A DNA stretch of 64,000 bases from G965279335 sp965279285 (lineage in GTDB: Bacteria; Pseudomonadota; Gammaproteobacteria; DSM-16500). Location of the stretch: positions 1,922,001 to 1,986,000 of the forward strand of contig OZ257148.1 in the NCBI GenBank assembly GCA_965279285.1, given 5' to 3'. Shown in pieces: positions 1-9,053 of this stretch. The position numbers were made by a program, and so were the translations under genes. Position 1 is the stretch's first letter; the number at the start of each line of letters is the position of its first letter. The notes under the pieces were generated by a model, which did no database searches, had not been told where the DNA came from, and worked only from the letters and a program-made list of their open reading frames with translations.

Positions 1-144
1 ATGGGCATGGTCACTGGGATACTCCCTGTGGTAGGCTTACCACTCCCCTTAATTAGCTATGGTGGATCATCCATGGTGACGTTGATGGCAAGTTTCGGTA
101 TCCTCATGTCAATTCAAACACACAGAAAGCTATTGCCGACTTAA
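1..144 (+). CDS. rodA: RodA/MrdB (SEDS family peptidoglycan polymerase), C-terminal end only
   Basis: The reading frame is open from the first base of the window and ends with TAA at 142-144, giving about 47 residues. The tail contains GILPVVGLPLPLISYGGSS followed by a hydrophobic helix, the conserved C-terminal signature of SEDS proteins (RodA/FtsW), which polymerise peptidoglycan glycan strands in the inner membrane with a class B PBP. The neighbours mltB and rlpA, both peptidoglycan lytic enzymes, are the usual partners of rodA rather than ftsW, so I favour RodA. The 5' part lies outside the window, so the first ATG here is internal, not the true start. Confidence 0.85.
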   Translation: MGMVTGILPVVGLPLPLISYGGSSMVTLMASFGILMSIQTHRKLLPT

Positions 145-154
145 AGGAATACAC

Positions 155-1144
155 ATGTTACAAAACATATTGAAATTTATTATTATTTTTTGTTTTTGTT
201 CACAACTAGGTTTCGCAAGCAGTAATTTTGCTGAACAAGCTGATGTGCTTACTTTTATCAATATGATGGTGAAAAAAAATCATTTTAATAAAAATGAATT
301 AATTGCCGTTTTTAGTAGTGTCAAACCACGCCCTACCGTGATTCAAAGCATCAGAGCGCCTTTAGAAGAAAACCCGTGGTATCGCTATCAAATGTTATTT
401 GTCACTGAGTCTCGCATTCGTGAAGGCGTTATTTTTTGGAATAAATACCATGATGCCTTAACTCGAGCAGAAAAAGTGTATGGTGTACCCGCCAGTATTA
501 TTGTTGCAACCATCGGCATAGAAACAAAATATGGCAAAAATACCGGAAATTATCGCGTTATTGACGCCTTGACCAACATTGGCTTTAGTAACAGTCGACG
601 AGCAGATTATTTCCGCAAAGAATTAGAAGAATTTTTATTACTTGCACGTGAGCATCATTTAAATCCTCTCACTATCTATGGCTCATATGCTGGTGCAATT
701 GGTCAACCACAATTTATGCCGAGTAGTTATCGTTATTACGCTGTGAATTTTTCTGGTGATGGAAAAATTGATCTTTCTCATAATGAAGTTGATGTCATCG
801 GCAGTATTGCGAATTATTATAAAAAACATGGTTGGATTTACAATCAACCGGTTGTTCTTCCAACGACCGTTACTGGATATCGTTATTCTAGCTTAATTAA
901 CGGGAAAAAAGCGATTCCCGTCAGTAGTTATTCTGAATTAGGCATCTACCCACGCGGTTATGCGGCAGATGATTTAAAAGCTAAGCTGATTCAATTACGA
1001 GGCTATTACCGCAATGAATATTGGTTAGGGTTTCATAATTTTGATGTCATAAAAAAATATAATACCAGCACATTATATGCCATGGCCGTGTATCAGCTCA
1101 GTGAATACATCTCCGCAGTAAAAGGGAGAAATGAGCATGGCTAA
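155..1144 (+). CDS. mltB: Lytic murein transglycosylase B (MltB family)
   Basis: This 329-residue enzyme is predicted to cleave the MurNAc-GlcNAc bond of peptidoglycan non-hydrolytically in the periplasm. A signal peptide (about residues 1-21, hydrophobic, ending FAS) is followed by the SLT_2/MltB domain. The catalytic glutamate sits in the motif IGIETKYGKNTG near residue 127, and GSYAGAIGQPQFMPSSY is the typical substrate-cleft motif. The gene begins 10 bases after the rodA stop with AAAGGA upstream and overlaps rlpA by 14 bases, so the three genes form one cell-wall operon. There is no lipobox, so it is more like soluble MltB-family enzymes than the E. coli lipoprotein. Confidence 0.93.
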   Translation: MLQNILKFIIIFCFCSQLGFASSNFAEQADVLTFINMMVKKNHFNKNELIAVFSSVKPRPTVIQSIRAPLEENPWYRYQMLFVTESRIREGVIFWNKYHDALTRAEKVYGVPASIIVATIGIETKYGKNTGNYRVIDALTNIGFSNSRRADYFRKELEEFLLLAREHHLNPLTIYGSYAGAIGQPQFMPSSYRYYAVNFSGDGKIDLSHNEVDVIGSIANYYKKHGWIYNQPVVLPTTVTGYRYSSLINGKKAIPVSSYSELGIYPRGYAADDLKAKLIQLRGYYRNEYWLGFHNFDVIKKYNTSTLYAMAVYQLSEYISAVKGRNEHG

Positions 1145-1964
1145 ACTGGCATGGATTGCCCAGCAAAATGTAAAATTGTATTTGCTGATATTATTAACCA
1201 TGCTAACTTTAAATGGTTGCTCTACTGCCTTCAACTCTCATCCTGATGGCGCACCATCTTATCCGGTCGATGAAACTAAAATTCCTAATGCTGTTCCAAA
1301 AAAAGAAGCCTTAAGTCAATACGGTAATAATAGAACTTATCGTGTTGCAGGAAAAACGTACCATACGCTGTCTAGTAGCAGAAATTATGATGCTAAAGGC
1401 ATAGCCTCTTGGTATGGCACTCGCTTTCATTCCATACCGACATCGAGTGGCGAACGTTACAATATGTTTGGTATGACAGCTGCGCACAAAACATTACCCT
1501 TACCTACCTATGTACGAGTGACTAATTTAAAAAATGGTAAACAAGTTATCGTTAAAATAAATGATCGCGGCCCTTTTAGCGGCAATCATTTAATTGATTT
1601 ATCGTATGTCGCTGCAAAAAAATTAGGAATGATCGAACGTGGAACAGCATTAGTGGATGTGAAAGCGATTGATGTGGATAGCTATAACCGCTCAATCAAC
1701 ACTCGTTCAGCACACTCGTTTGCACAAAACAATCACCCTGTTTATTTACAAGCAGGTGTATTTAAACAACGAGCTTATGCTGAGCGATTAAAAACTCGAT
1801 TAAGTAAAGAGATTGCTGCACCAGTGCATATTTCACGAGCGGCAAAACATCTATACCGTGTGCAAATAGGCCCTATTAAAGATACGGCAGCAAATAAACA
1901 AATTTCAAAACAATTAAAATCTCTCGGCTTAACTAAAAATATAAAATCGTCTGTGGAGGTTTAA
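1131..1964 (+). CDS. rlpA: RlpA family septal lytic transglycosylase, lipoprotein with SPOR domain
   Basis: The 277-residue protein has an N-terminal hydrophobic stretch with a lipobox (LNGC, cysteine about residue 30), so it should be an outer-membrane lipoprotein. A double-psi beta-barrel domain follows (about 88-180; GIASWYGTRFHSIPTSSGE and the metal/catalytic-type motif KINDRGPF), and a SPOR peptidoglycan-binding domain lies at about 200-275. RlpA enzymes cleave denuded glycan strands and localise to division sites through SPOR. The start overlaps the mltB end by 14 bases; ATG 1137 is an alternative two codons later. The stop codon overlaps the rseP start by one base, indicating translational coupling. 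Confidence 0.92.
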   Translation: MSMAKLAWIAQQNVKLYLLILLTMLTLNGCSTAFNSHPDGAPSYPVDETKIPNAVPKKEALSQYGNNRTYRVAGKTYHTLSSSRNYDAKGIASWYGTRFHSIPTSSGERYNMFGMTAAHKTLPLPTYVRVTNLKNGKQVIVKINDRGPFSGNHLIDLSYVAAKKLGMIERGTALVDVKAIDVDSYNRSINTRSAHSFAQNNHPVYLQAGVFKQRAYAERLKTRLSKEIAAPVHISRAAKHLYRVQIGPIKDTAANKQISKQLKSLGLTKNIKSSVEV

Positions 1965-3319
1965 TGTTAAGTTTTCTTACTTCAACATTAGGCATTTTAA
2001 TTACGATTATATTCGTCATCGGTGTTCATGAATGGGGACATTTTATTGTTGCACGTTTATGTGGCGTTAAAGTGCTACGTTTTTCGATGGGTTTTGGCAA
2101 ACCGTTATTTGCGTGGCATGATAAGCAAGGTACTGAATATGTATTAGCAGCTATCCCACTTGGTGGCTATGTCAAAATGCTCGATGAAAGCGAAGAAAAT
2201 GTTATACCAGAAGAACGTCACCGTGCTTTCAACAATCAAGCCATTTATAAAAAAATGGCAATCATTGCGGCTGGCCCTTTAGCTAATTTTATATTTGCAT
2301 TTTTATTGTATTGGTTATTGTTTGTTATTGGATTTGCTTCGATTAAACCGATTATTGGCACAGTGTTGCCGCACAGTATTGCAGAACAAGCAGGATTAAA
2401 ATCACAACAAACTTTAATTCAAATTGATAAGCAGCCTATTTTTTCTTGGCAAAATGCAGCAATTCGTATTATTTCCCGAGCGGGTGAACAAGGCACCATG
2501 CAAATGGTCACTCAATCATTAAGCAACCAGCAGCTGCACACAGCCACATTAGAATTAGCGACATGGCAAATGGATAATCTCAATCCTGATCCTTTAAAAA
2601 GCTTAGGTTTAGTCCCTTATGAGCCCAGCATTCCACCTATCATCGGTGTTTTACAGCGTAATTCACCTGCTATGCTCGCTCACTTAAATACGAATGATAA
2701 AATTCTTGCAATCAACAATCAGACAATAAACAGTTGGCCTGATATTATTAAGCACGTTGCTAATGCGCCAGATAAAACACTAGAATTTAAAATATTACGT
2801 GCCGGAAAAATATTAATATTACCGGTACACATTGGTAGCAAACAAACTTTATTGTTAAAAAAACAGGGGTTTTTGGGTATTACACCAAACTTTACTCTCC
2901 CCACTCATCTTCTTCAAAATAATCAATACAGCCCTGTTGCTGCAATTCCTTATGCTATGCATGAAGTTATGAGCTTTATAAAACTCAATGTGGTGATGAT
3001 AAGCAAAATAATTTTAGGAAAAATTTCTTTACAAAGCCTCGGTGGGCCTATTTCAATTTTTGAAAGTGCAGGTACTGCGCTTAATCAAGGTATTATTCCT
3101 TTTTTAGGTTTTCTCGCTTTTTTAAGCATTTCTATTGGATTTATTAATATTATTCCTATTCCTGGTTTAGACGGTGGGCATTTATTATTTCAGCTCATTG
3201 AGTTTGTGATTAGACGACCGTTGTCACAACGGTTACAATTATTTTTTTATCGGATAGGTTTGATTTTATTGGTTTTGTTGATTTTTCAAGCGTTAGCAAA
3301 TGATGTTATGCGGTTGTGA
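1964..3319 (+). CDS. rseP: RseP site-2 intramembrane metalloprotease
   Basis: RseP cuts transmembrane segments such as that of an anti-sigma factor, and clears signal-peptide remnants. The 451-residue protein has the zinc motif HEWGH (about residues 22-26) in the first membrane helix, a second helix cluster near 100-120, two PDZ-like domains (about 125-310) and the C-terminal NIIPIPGLDGGH motif that supplies the third zinc ligand. Length matches the family (about 450). It overlaps rlpA by one base. In many gammaproteobacteria rseP lies with dxr and bamA; here it ends the rodA-mltB-rlpA operon instead, which is a less common context. Confidence 0.93.
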   Translation: MLSFLTSTLGILITIIFVIGVHEWGHFIVARLCGVKVLRFSMGFGKPLFAWHDKQGTEYVLAAIPLGGYVKMLDESEENVIPEERHRAFNNQAIYKKMAIIAAGPLANFIFAFLLYWLLFVIGFASIKPIIGTVLPHSIAEQAGLKSQQTLIQIDKQPIFSWQNAAIRIISRAGEQGTMQMVTQSLSNQQLHTATLELATWQMDNLNPDPLKSLGLVPYEPSIPPIIGVLQRNSPAMLAHLNTNDKILAINNQTINSWPDIIKHVANAPDKTLEFKILRAGKILILPVHIGSKQTLLLKKQGFLGITPNFTLPTHLLQNNQYSPVAAIPYAMHEVMSFIKLNVVMISKIILGKISLQSLGGPISIFESAGTALNQGIIPFLGFLAFLSISIGFINIIPIPGLDGGHLLFQLIEFVIRRPLSQRLQLFFYRIGLILLVLLIFQALANDVMRL

Positions 3320-3335
3320 TGTGTATAGCTGATGT

Positions 3336-3413
3336 GGTGGGCACGCGCTGCGCTTTGCCCACCCTACATTTTTTGTAATTTTTGTAGGGTGGGCAAAGCG
3401 CAGCGTGCCCACC
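3336..3413. repeat. Nested palindromic repeat (MITE-like), inverted pair
   Basis: Two inverted copies of the core repeat (3336-3367 and 3384-3413) are separated by a T-rich loop of about 16 bases. The core begins GGTGGGCACG and ends TTGCCCACCCTAC and is itself an imperfect hairpin. This copy has an extra CG in the left arm. It lies between the convergent ends of rseP and yaiI and could also act as a transcription barrier. Confidence 0.9.
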
Positions 3414-3430
3414 ATCACCACCGAGATCAA

Positions 3431-3877
3431 TCATTTACTAGCCGCAAGAAACCGATCCAAGCTATTTGCAAACGCTTGAATTTCATTTTTCTTTAATTTA
3501 GGCGGCCCGCCTATCATCACACCGGTACCTCGTAAAGCCTCACTAAAATCCCGCAATGATAGTCTTTGTTTAATGTTTTTTTCTGTATAAACTTCGCCAC
3601 GCGGATTTAACGCAGTCCCACCTTTTTCAACAACCAAACTAGCTAATGGAATATCTGCTGTAATGACTAAATCACCTGAAGACATTTGTTTAACAATTTC
3701 ATTGTCTGCCATATCAAATCCTGCAGAAACTTGCATTTTTTTAATAAAAAGTGATGGTGGTGAGCGCAGCGGCTGGTTTGAAACTAAAATCATCATTGTT
3801 TGCGTGCGATTAGCTGCACGAAATAAAATTTCTTTCACCATATTTGGACAAGCGTCCGCATCAACCCAAATTTGCAT
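3431..3877 (-). CDS. yaiI: YaiI/YqxD (DUF188) family protein
   Basis: The 148-residue protein begins with the family signature IWVDADACPNMVKEIL and contains TADIPLASLVVEKGGTALNPRGEVY, both typical of the UPF0178/YaiI family. The length equals the family norm (about 150). The fold is PIN-like with conserved acidic residues near the N-terminus, so a nuclease role has been suggested, but no function is established. It is a single gene flanked on both sides by palindromic repeats, and nothing nearby points to a pathway. Confidence 0.9.
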   Translation of the reverse strand: MQIWVDADACPNMVKEILFRAANRTQTMMILVSNQPLRSPPSLFIKKMQVSAGFDMADNEIVKQMSSGDLVITADIPLASLVVEKGGTALNPRGEVYTEKNIKQRLSLRDFSEALRGTGVMIGGPPKLKKNEIQAFANSLDRFLAASK

Positions 3878-3974
3878 AATTAAGCCTTTTATCCTTGAAA
3901 TTTCACACTTAAAGCGTATTATATTTTGTTGTGATTATACTGTATTTTGTTAATCAAAAGCAGTCAATATGAAT

Positions 3975-4123
3975 GGTGGGCACGCTGCGCTTTGCCCACC
4001 CTACATTTTTTATAATCATTGCAGGGTAAACAAAATACAACATGCCCCGCAAGGTTTTTTTATGATTTTAATCACCATTTCCCACAATCAAATGTAGGGT
4101 GGGCAAAGCGCAGCGTGCCCACC
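3975..4123. repeat. Palindromic MITE-like repeat, three arms, one decayed
   Basis: There is a good left core at 3975-4004, a degenerate inverted core at about 4022-4047 (GCAGGGTAAAC...CATGCCCC) and a good inverted core at 4094-4123. The arrangement looks like two overlapping insertions, one of which has decayed. It fills the yaiI-rmuC gap. Confidence 0.85.
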
Positions 4124-4146
4124 TATAAGCTACCACAGGAATCAAT

Positions 4147-5265
4147 ATGCCATTTGAACAAATTTTTTTATTAAGCATAGTCGCCATTATCGGCATGGTC
4201 ATTTTTATTTTTTTACGCCAACAATCGAAACAACATGATTTGCAAACCTTAAAAATCTTACAAGACACTTTACAACAAGGAATGCAAGAAACTCGGCTCA
4301 CCGTCAAAGAATCCTTAAATGATTATGCTAGTGACTTAGGTAAACGGGTTGAGCAACTCACCCTAACCACTGACGCTCGTCTCAAAGAAATCAATCAACA
4401 AGTTGAAAAACGCTTAGCCGCTGGTTTTGAAAAAACCACTGAAACCTTTACTGATGTCATCAAACGCTTAGCATTAATTGATGCCGCGCAGAAAAAAATT
4501 ACTGAGCTATCCAATAGCGTCATGAGTTTACAAGATATATTAAATGATAAACGCTCTCGCGGAACATTTGGTGAAGTGCAGCTCTCTGCTTTAATCCGCA
4601 ATGTTATTCCTGAGCAGCATTTTTCATTCCAACATTCATTTTCTACAGGAAAACGAGCTGATTGCGTTCTATTTTTGCCTGAACCTAGCGGCAATATTGC
4701 TATTGATGCAAAATTTCCACTCGAAAATTTTCGCGTTATGATGGACTTAGTTACCTCAGATCAAGATCGAAAACATGCGGAACAACAATTTAAAATTGTT
4801 ATTAAAAAACATATTCAAGATATTGCTGATAAATATATCGTACCGGGTGAAACAGCCGATGGTGCCATGATGTTTATTCCTGCAGAGGCGGTGTTTGCAG
4901 AAATTCATGGCCATTACCCCGATTTAGTTGAATATGCTCAGCGCGCTAAAGTGTGGATGGTTTCACCCACAACGTTAATGGCTGTATTAACTACCGCTCG
5001 TGCTGTTTTAAAAGATGCTGCTACCAAAGAACAAGTGCATATCATTCAACGTTTACTCCACACCTTAAGCTCTGACTTTGATCGCTTCCAAAAAAGAATG
5101 GATAATCTTGCACGCCATATTTCTCAAGCACATGTTGATATTGAAGAAGTACATACTTCTGCGAAAAAAATCACACAGCGGTTTGAACAAATAGAAAAGG
5201 TTGAGCTTGATAACATTGAGCCAACGATATTAACTAATCTTGCAGAAGATAAGCTGGCTGAATGA
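4147..5265 (+). CDS. rmuC: RmuC family DNA recombination protein
   Basis: RmuC limits recombination-linked rearrangements, including inversions at short inverted repeats, and carries a PD-(D/E)XK-type nuclease fold. The 372-residue protein has an N-terminal membrane anchor (about residues 5-22), a long coiled coil (about 25-130) and the core domain (about 135-330) with GTFGEVQL, the acidic/lysine motif IAIDAKFPLENF and VWMVSPTTLMAVL. It is shorter than E. coli RmuC (475 aa), mostly in the coiled coil. The start ATG 4147 is preceded by AGGAA. Its presence in a genome full of inverted repeats is notable, though the gene is common. Confidence 0.92.
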   Translation: MPFEQIFLLSIVAIIGMVIFIFLRQQSKQHDLQTLKILQDTLQQGMQETRLTVKESLNDYASDLGKRVEQLTLTTDARLKEINQQVEKRLAAGFEKTTETFTDVIKRLALIDAAQKKITELSNSVMSLQDILNDKRSRGTFGEVQLSALIRNVIPEQHFSFQHSFSTGKRADCVLFLPEPSGNIAIDAKFPLENFRVMMDLVTSDQDRKHAEQQFKIVIKKHIQDIADKYIVPGETADGAMMFIPAEAVFAEIHGHYPDLVEYAQRAKVWMVSPTTLMAVLTTARAVLKDAATKEQVHIIQRLLHTLSSDFDRFQKRMDNLARHISQAHVDIEEVHTSAKKITQRFEQIEKVELDNIEPTILTNLAEDKLAE

Positions 5266-5291
5266 CTGTAGCTATTCAGTAGATAAAGTTT

Positions 5292-5426
5292 GGTGGGCAC
5301 GCTGCGCTTTGCCCACCCTACATTTTTAATACAATCAAATTGTGGCATACCCCACATTTCACCAAAAATATAACACTCCGCCATAAATTCAAAAACGTAG
5401 GGTGGGCAAAGCGCAGCGTGCCCACC
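5292..5426. repeat. Palindromic MITE-like repeat in the 5266-5587 gene-free stretch
   Basis: Inverted cores lie at 5292-5321 and 5397-5426. The arms extend outward to a CTATTCAG-like end at about 5270 on the left (CTATTCAGTAG...AAAGTTTGG) and CCAAACTTTATTAATTATAACT on the right. The rest of the gap (5427-5587) holds no gene I can support, only the promoter region of the small secreted protein that follows. Confidence 0.88.
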
Positions 5427-5587
5427 AAACTTTATTAATTATAACTATATGATAAATAATAATAATTTTTAATCGCTAGTGAGCCATTGCTTACTCTCAT
5501 TCTTTTTAAAAAAACCCTTCCCTCCGCAGCACATTTTTTATATAATTAGTCGAGTTTTATATCGCACGTAACAGGGGGAATATATTT

Positions 5588-5815
5588 ATGAGGAAGATAG
5601 GTCTTTTACTAGGAGCTTTATTAGTAAGTATTAATTGCTACGCTGTTTCTAACTCCGTTGGCTCAGACTTAAAGTCAGCCATTCAAAAAAATGCAACTAA
5701 ACTCAATAGCGAAAATAATTTAGCTATTATTTATGGTGGGCAAGATTTTTCACATCGAATCATTGCTACTGCCAATGAATCTACTTGGGCTGGGCAAGCA
5801 ACTTTAATTGGTTAA
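5588..5815 (+). CDS. Small secreted protein of unknown function
   Basis: The 75-residue protein starts with a clear signal peptide (MRKIGLLLGALLVSINCYA, cleavage after about residue 19), leaving about 55 mature residues with no recognisable motif. ATG 5588 is preceded by AGGGGGAATATATTT, which contains a possible AGGGGG ribosome site. A strong terminator lies 17 bases after the stop, so this is a monocistronic transcription unit, which supports a real gene. The function is unknown. Confidence 0.65.
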   Translation: MRKIGLLLGALLVSINCYAVSNSVGSDLKSAIQKNATKLNSENNLAIIYGGQDFSHRIIATANESTWAGQATLIG

Positions 5816-5832
5816 TTGCTTATGCTTAAAGA

Positions 5833-5859
5833 AAATCCCCCGGTTGGGGGATTTTTTTT
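5833..5859 (+). terminator. Rho-independent terminator
   Basis: A perfect stem (AATCCCCC / GGGGGATT) with a short GGTT loop is followed by a run of T. It lies just after the small secreted protein gene. On the other strand the run of A before the stem also lets it terminate the convergent MFS-gene transcript. Confidence 0.9.
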
Positions 5860-5875
5860 GTCTAGTATTTAGTAG

Positions 5876-7078
5876 CTATTTTTCATCTATTGCAAAAAAA
5901 GTTACACAAGCGGTTATGCTGACTAACAGCAATAAAATGACAAATGACAAAATACCATTATAAATCATACTTAACACCAAACCTAAGGTAACACAGGATA
6001 TCGACATACTAAAACCAAGCAAAGCAGAGGTATAACCTCTTAAATCAAGATTAGACAATACAATAGTGGAAATAAATTTTGGCGCACAAAGACTTAATCC
6101 TAATACATATAACATCATGCAATAAACAACAGTCACAAAATAAGCCTGAGTAAAAATAACAAAAATCAACATCGTTATCCCAGAAAAAACTATCAAAAAC
6201 AGCCCCATATTCAATAGTATTTCCGAACGATTAGGCTCTCCGCCTGAAAAAAATGAAATCATTGAACCCACAATATAAAATAAAAATACAAGCGCTTGAA
6301 CATAGCTAAACTGTTGCGGCGACATTTTTAATTCAGATATAAATATAAATGGTGCTGCAGTAATATACGTCACCAATCCACCCAAAATTAAACAATATGG
6401 AATAATACTCTTTAAAAAAACTTTATTCTTAAGAATTAGCTTATAATTATCCATAGCTGAGCGAAACGTCAGAGACTCAGTATATTTAATATGAAGGAGC
6501 TCTAAATGTTTAAAATATAAACCAATAAAACAACAACATGAAAAACCAGCAACAAAAATAAAATTAATTCTCCAGCCAAAAAAAGTAAACAAATAACCGC
6601 CAATGACCGGCCCTACAATAGGAGAAAGAGAACAAATAAGATTCATTATACTAATTATTTTTCGCAAGGTTTTACTATCATATAGTTCAGAAAAAATGCT
6701 ATTACTTGTCACATTAATGCAACAAACACCCACTCCCTGAAAAAACCGCGCAATAAAAAAAATAGTGATATTCGGAGATAAACCACAAATAATAGTCGCA
6801 ATAATAAAACTAATACTTCCCCCAAACAACACTGGCTTACGTCCAAACCGATCACTCAAAGGACCAAAAATTAATTGCGGAAAAGCAACACCAACAAACC
6901 ATACCGTCATACTCAGCAGCATAATATTGGGTGTAACATTAAAAACAGTTGATAAATGCGTAATACTAGGAAGATAAATATCATTTCCCAGGTTGGCAGA
7001 AAAATTAAAACTAATAATAAGACCCACCAAACCATAATTTATTTTATCATGATTTAAATGAACTTTAGGCTTTAACAT
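5876..7078 (-). CDS. MFS transporter, Bcr/CflA drug-efflux type
   Basis: The 400-residue inner-membrane protein has about 12 predicted helices. It has the MFS loop 2-3 motif GPLSDRFGRKP (about residues 74-84) and SLSPIVGPVIGGYLFTFFGWR in helix 5, matching the Bcr/CflA drug:proton antiporter family (usual length about 400). The substrate cannot be read from sequence. Its start overlaps the end of the upstream mscS-like gene by 14 bases, so the two are co-transcribed on the minus strand. Confidence 0.85.
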   Translation of the reverse strand: MLKPKVHLNHDKINYGLVGLIISFNFSANLGNDIYLPSITHLSTVFNVTPNIMLLSMTVWFVGVAFPQLIFGPLSDRFGRKPVLFGGSISFIIATIICGLSPNITIFFIARFFQGVGVCCINVTSNSIFSELYDSKTLRKIISIMNLICSLSPIVGPVIGGYLFTFFGWRINFIFVAGFSCCCFIGLYFKHLELLHIKYTESLTFRSAMDNYKLILKNKVFLKSIIPYCLILGGLVTYITAAPFIFISELKMSPQQFSYVQALVFLFYIVGSMISFFSGGEPNRSEILLNMGLFLIVFSGITMLIFVIFTQAYFVTVVYCMMLYVLGLSLCAPKFISTIVLSNLDLRGYTSALLGFSMSISCVTLGLVLSMIYNGILSFVILLLLVSITACVTFFAIDEK

Positions 7079-8384
7079 GATGATGCTCTACTCTCAAGCA
7101 AGGCAAAGAACTTGCGTAATTTACCGCAATAAACTTAATAATCGCCTCTCGTATTTCACAACGCACCTCCCACAAATTCTCTGGGCTACTAGCACTTATT
7201 ACTGCTCTTAACTCAACCGTAAACTCTTTCATATCAGAAACATGAAAAGCATGAACACTCTTATCCCAATAACGACTCAGGCTTAAAGTTTTAACAAATT
7301 CCTCTCGAATTCTATCAATTGGTAACGTATGATCGACATAGAAAAATACGGTACCCAGCAATTGGGTAGAGGAGCGAGAAAGATTGAGCAGTTTATTCGC
7401 TGTGATATAATCTGTTGGTAAAATGAGCCGACGTAAATCCCATAATTTTATTACCACATAAGACAATGAAATTTCCTCAACCTCACCAAATTCATTATCA
7501 ATCATAACAGCATCACCCATTTTTATTGGCTGGGTAAACGCTATTTGCAACCCTGCAAAAATTCGCGCCAATGACTTTTGACTTGCGAATGCGCCAGCAG
7601 CACTTACAATGCCAGCTGTGGTGAGCAGCCCTGCACCCACATTTTTAACACTGTCAAACATAAGCAACACAGAGGATAAAAGAATAAAAATAGCTATGAT
7701 TAATATAATACTTTTTAAAATAGATAATAAGGTTTTTATTTTTCTCAACGAAGCAAAATCATCATTATAGGCTGTATATTGAAAAATAATAACTTTTTCA
7801 ATAAAATTCACCGACTTATAGATAATATATAAAAATATTCCCATTAAAGAAATAATAAAGAATTTTTCTAAAAAGTTTTTAGGGAAATCTAATATTCCCA
7901 ACTCAGAAACTAAAATCGAAAAAATAATGAAAACTATACTAATTTTTAAACATTTAACTAACATTGGCACCAGTATTTTAACTATCTTTTTTTGTGACAC
8001 ATTTTCGACATAGCCTTCAAATGTATTAATAACCGACCAAATTATCCACAACGAAAAAATCAACATAGCACTTTTTGTTGCCATCGTCATAAAAAATAAG
8101 ATTGTTTTCCACTTATCTTGCAATGCTGCAGCCAAATATGGGTCAATTAGTTTTTCAAGCACAACTAAAAGAAAAATGGCTAAAAGAAAAATAATCGGCA
8201 CCAATATTTTTTTAATTGTAATATTTATCCAATAATTTTTAATTGATTTACTAAGTTTTATCAATTGATAAATTAAATTAAGCGTGAGTGGAATTGCAAG
8301 GATAAAGCCTGACAACATTAACCAATTATTGCGATTAAAAAAATTCGAAAATAAATCTGTTAAATAGTATTGATTCATAGTCAT
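7065..8384 (-). CDS. MscS family mechanosensitive channel
   Basis: The 439-residue membrane protein has about six N-terminal hydrophobic segments, then the MscS pore helix and beta domain (about 250-345). The pore helix is rich in Gly/Ala (GAGLLTTAGIVSAAGAFASQ) and is followed by FAGLQIAFTQPIKMGDAVMIDNEFGEVEEI, the diagnostic MscS-domain sequence. It should protect against osmotic downshock. Start codons at 8384 and 8378 are both possible. It precedes and overlaps the MFS gene, which suggests a stress/efflux pair. Confidence 0.9.
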   Translation of the reverse strand: MTMNQYYLTDLFSNFFNRNNWLMLSGFILAIPLTLNLIYQLIKLSKSIKNYWINITIKKILVPIIFLLAIFLLVVLEKLIDPYLAAALQDKWKTILFFMTMATKSAMLIFSLWIIWSVINTFEGYVENVSQKKIVKILVPMLVKCLKISIVFIIFSILVSELGILDFPKNFLEKFFIISLMGIFLYIIYKSVNFIEKVIIFQYTAYNDDFASLRKIKTLLSILKSIILIIAIFILLSSVLLMFDSVKNVGAGLLTTAGIVSAAGAFASQKSLARIFAGLQIAFTQPIKMGDAVMIDNEFGEVEEISLSYVVIKLWDLRRLILPTDYITANKLLNLSRSSTQLLGTVFFYVDHTLPIDRIREEFVKTLSLSRYWDKSVHAFHVSDMKEFTVELRAVISASSPENLWEVRCEIREAIIKFIAVNYASSLPCLRVEHHHVKA

Positions 8385-8518
8385 AGTATGCTTAAAAGCA
8401 CTCAGACAATCCAGCCCCTACTTACCAACTCTATGCAATATCATTGGCAGCAAAACAGGGAATAGCTAAATATTAACTTATCTAATACAGTGTTTAAAAC
8501 CACTAAAGAGGAAATAAA

Positions 8519-9052
8519 ATGAAACTAACTAAATCTATTCATAACTTTATTTTATTATCAACCACTACTATCTGCCTATTTTTATCAACTAACGTACTAG
8601 CCGTTATTGAATCTGACAAAGAACCTTTAACACAATATTTATTTGTTCAAACTGCTCAGCTAGGTGAATTACATTATGATGAAAAAAATAAATATTATAA
8701 TTTATCTTTACACAAAGTTGATTCTTGGATTATTTATTTTAGTAATGTTCCAAAGCGCGTAACAGGTTTCACAGAAACTGACAAATTTACCGACGAATTC
8801 AATAAAAATATAGCTGAAAAAAACCCCAAAGGCTTAAACTCAGGAATAGTCGCGTTTGATATAAAAAATAAAAAAATGATCCGCTATACCTTCAGCCTTA
8901 CTGATGCAAAATATGACAAAATAAATAACTCCACTCAATATATCGCGCATATATTACCAGGAGAACAAGAGTCTTTCCATTCCGACATTGTCTTTGAGCA
9001 TGCGGCAATATTTATTGATTCATGTGCTTCATGTGGTGGAAGTAACTTTTAA
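8519..9052 (+). CDS. Predicted periplasmic protein of unknown function
   Basis: The 177-residue protein has a signal peptide (hydrophobic residues about 10-28, ending VLA). The mature part contains no motif I recognise; it ends with a small Cys/Gly/Ser-rich tail (DSCASCGGSNF). ATG 8519 is preceded by AGAGGAAATAAA, a good ribosome site. The stop lies one base before the ATG of the LbtU-like porin gene, so the two are almost certainly translated from the same mRNA and may work together at the envelope. Confidence 0.75.
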   Translation: MKLTKSIHNFILLSTTTICLFLSTNVLAVIESDKEPLTQYLFVQTAQLGELHYDEKNKYYNLSLHKVDSWIIYFSNVPKRVTGFTETDKFTDEFNKNIAEKNPKGLNSGIVAFDIKNKKMIRYTFSLTDAKYDKINNSTQYIAHILPGEQESFHSDIVFEHAAIFIDSCASCGGSNF

Positions 9053-9053
9053 T

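Noticed and set aside
3336..3413. Palindromic repeats read as CRISPR repeats
   Set aside because: They are scattered singly through the genome as inverted pairs, with no regular spacers and no cas genes.
4068..4307. Minus-strand open frame overlapping the rmuC start
   Set aside because: It overlaps a repeat and the 5' end of rmuC on the other strand and has no features of its own.
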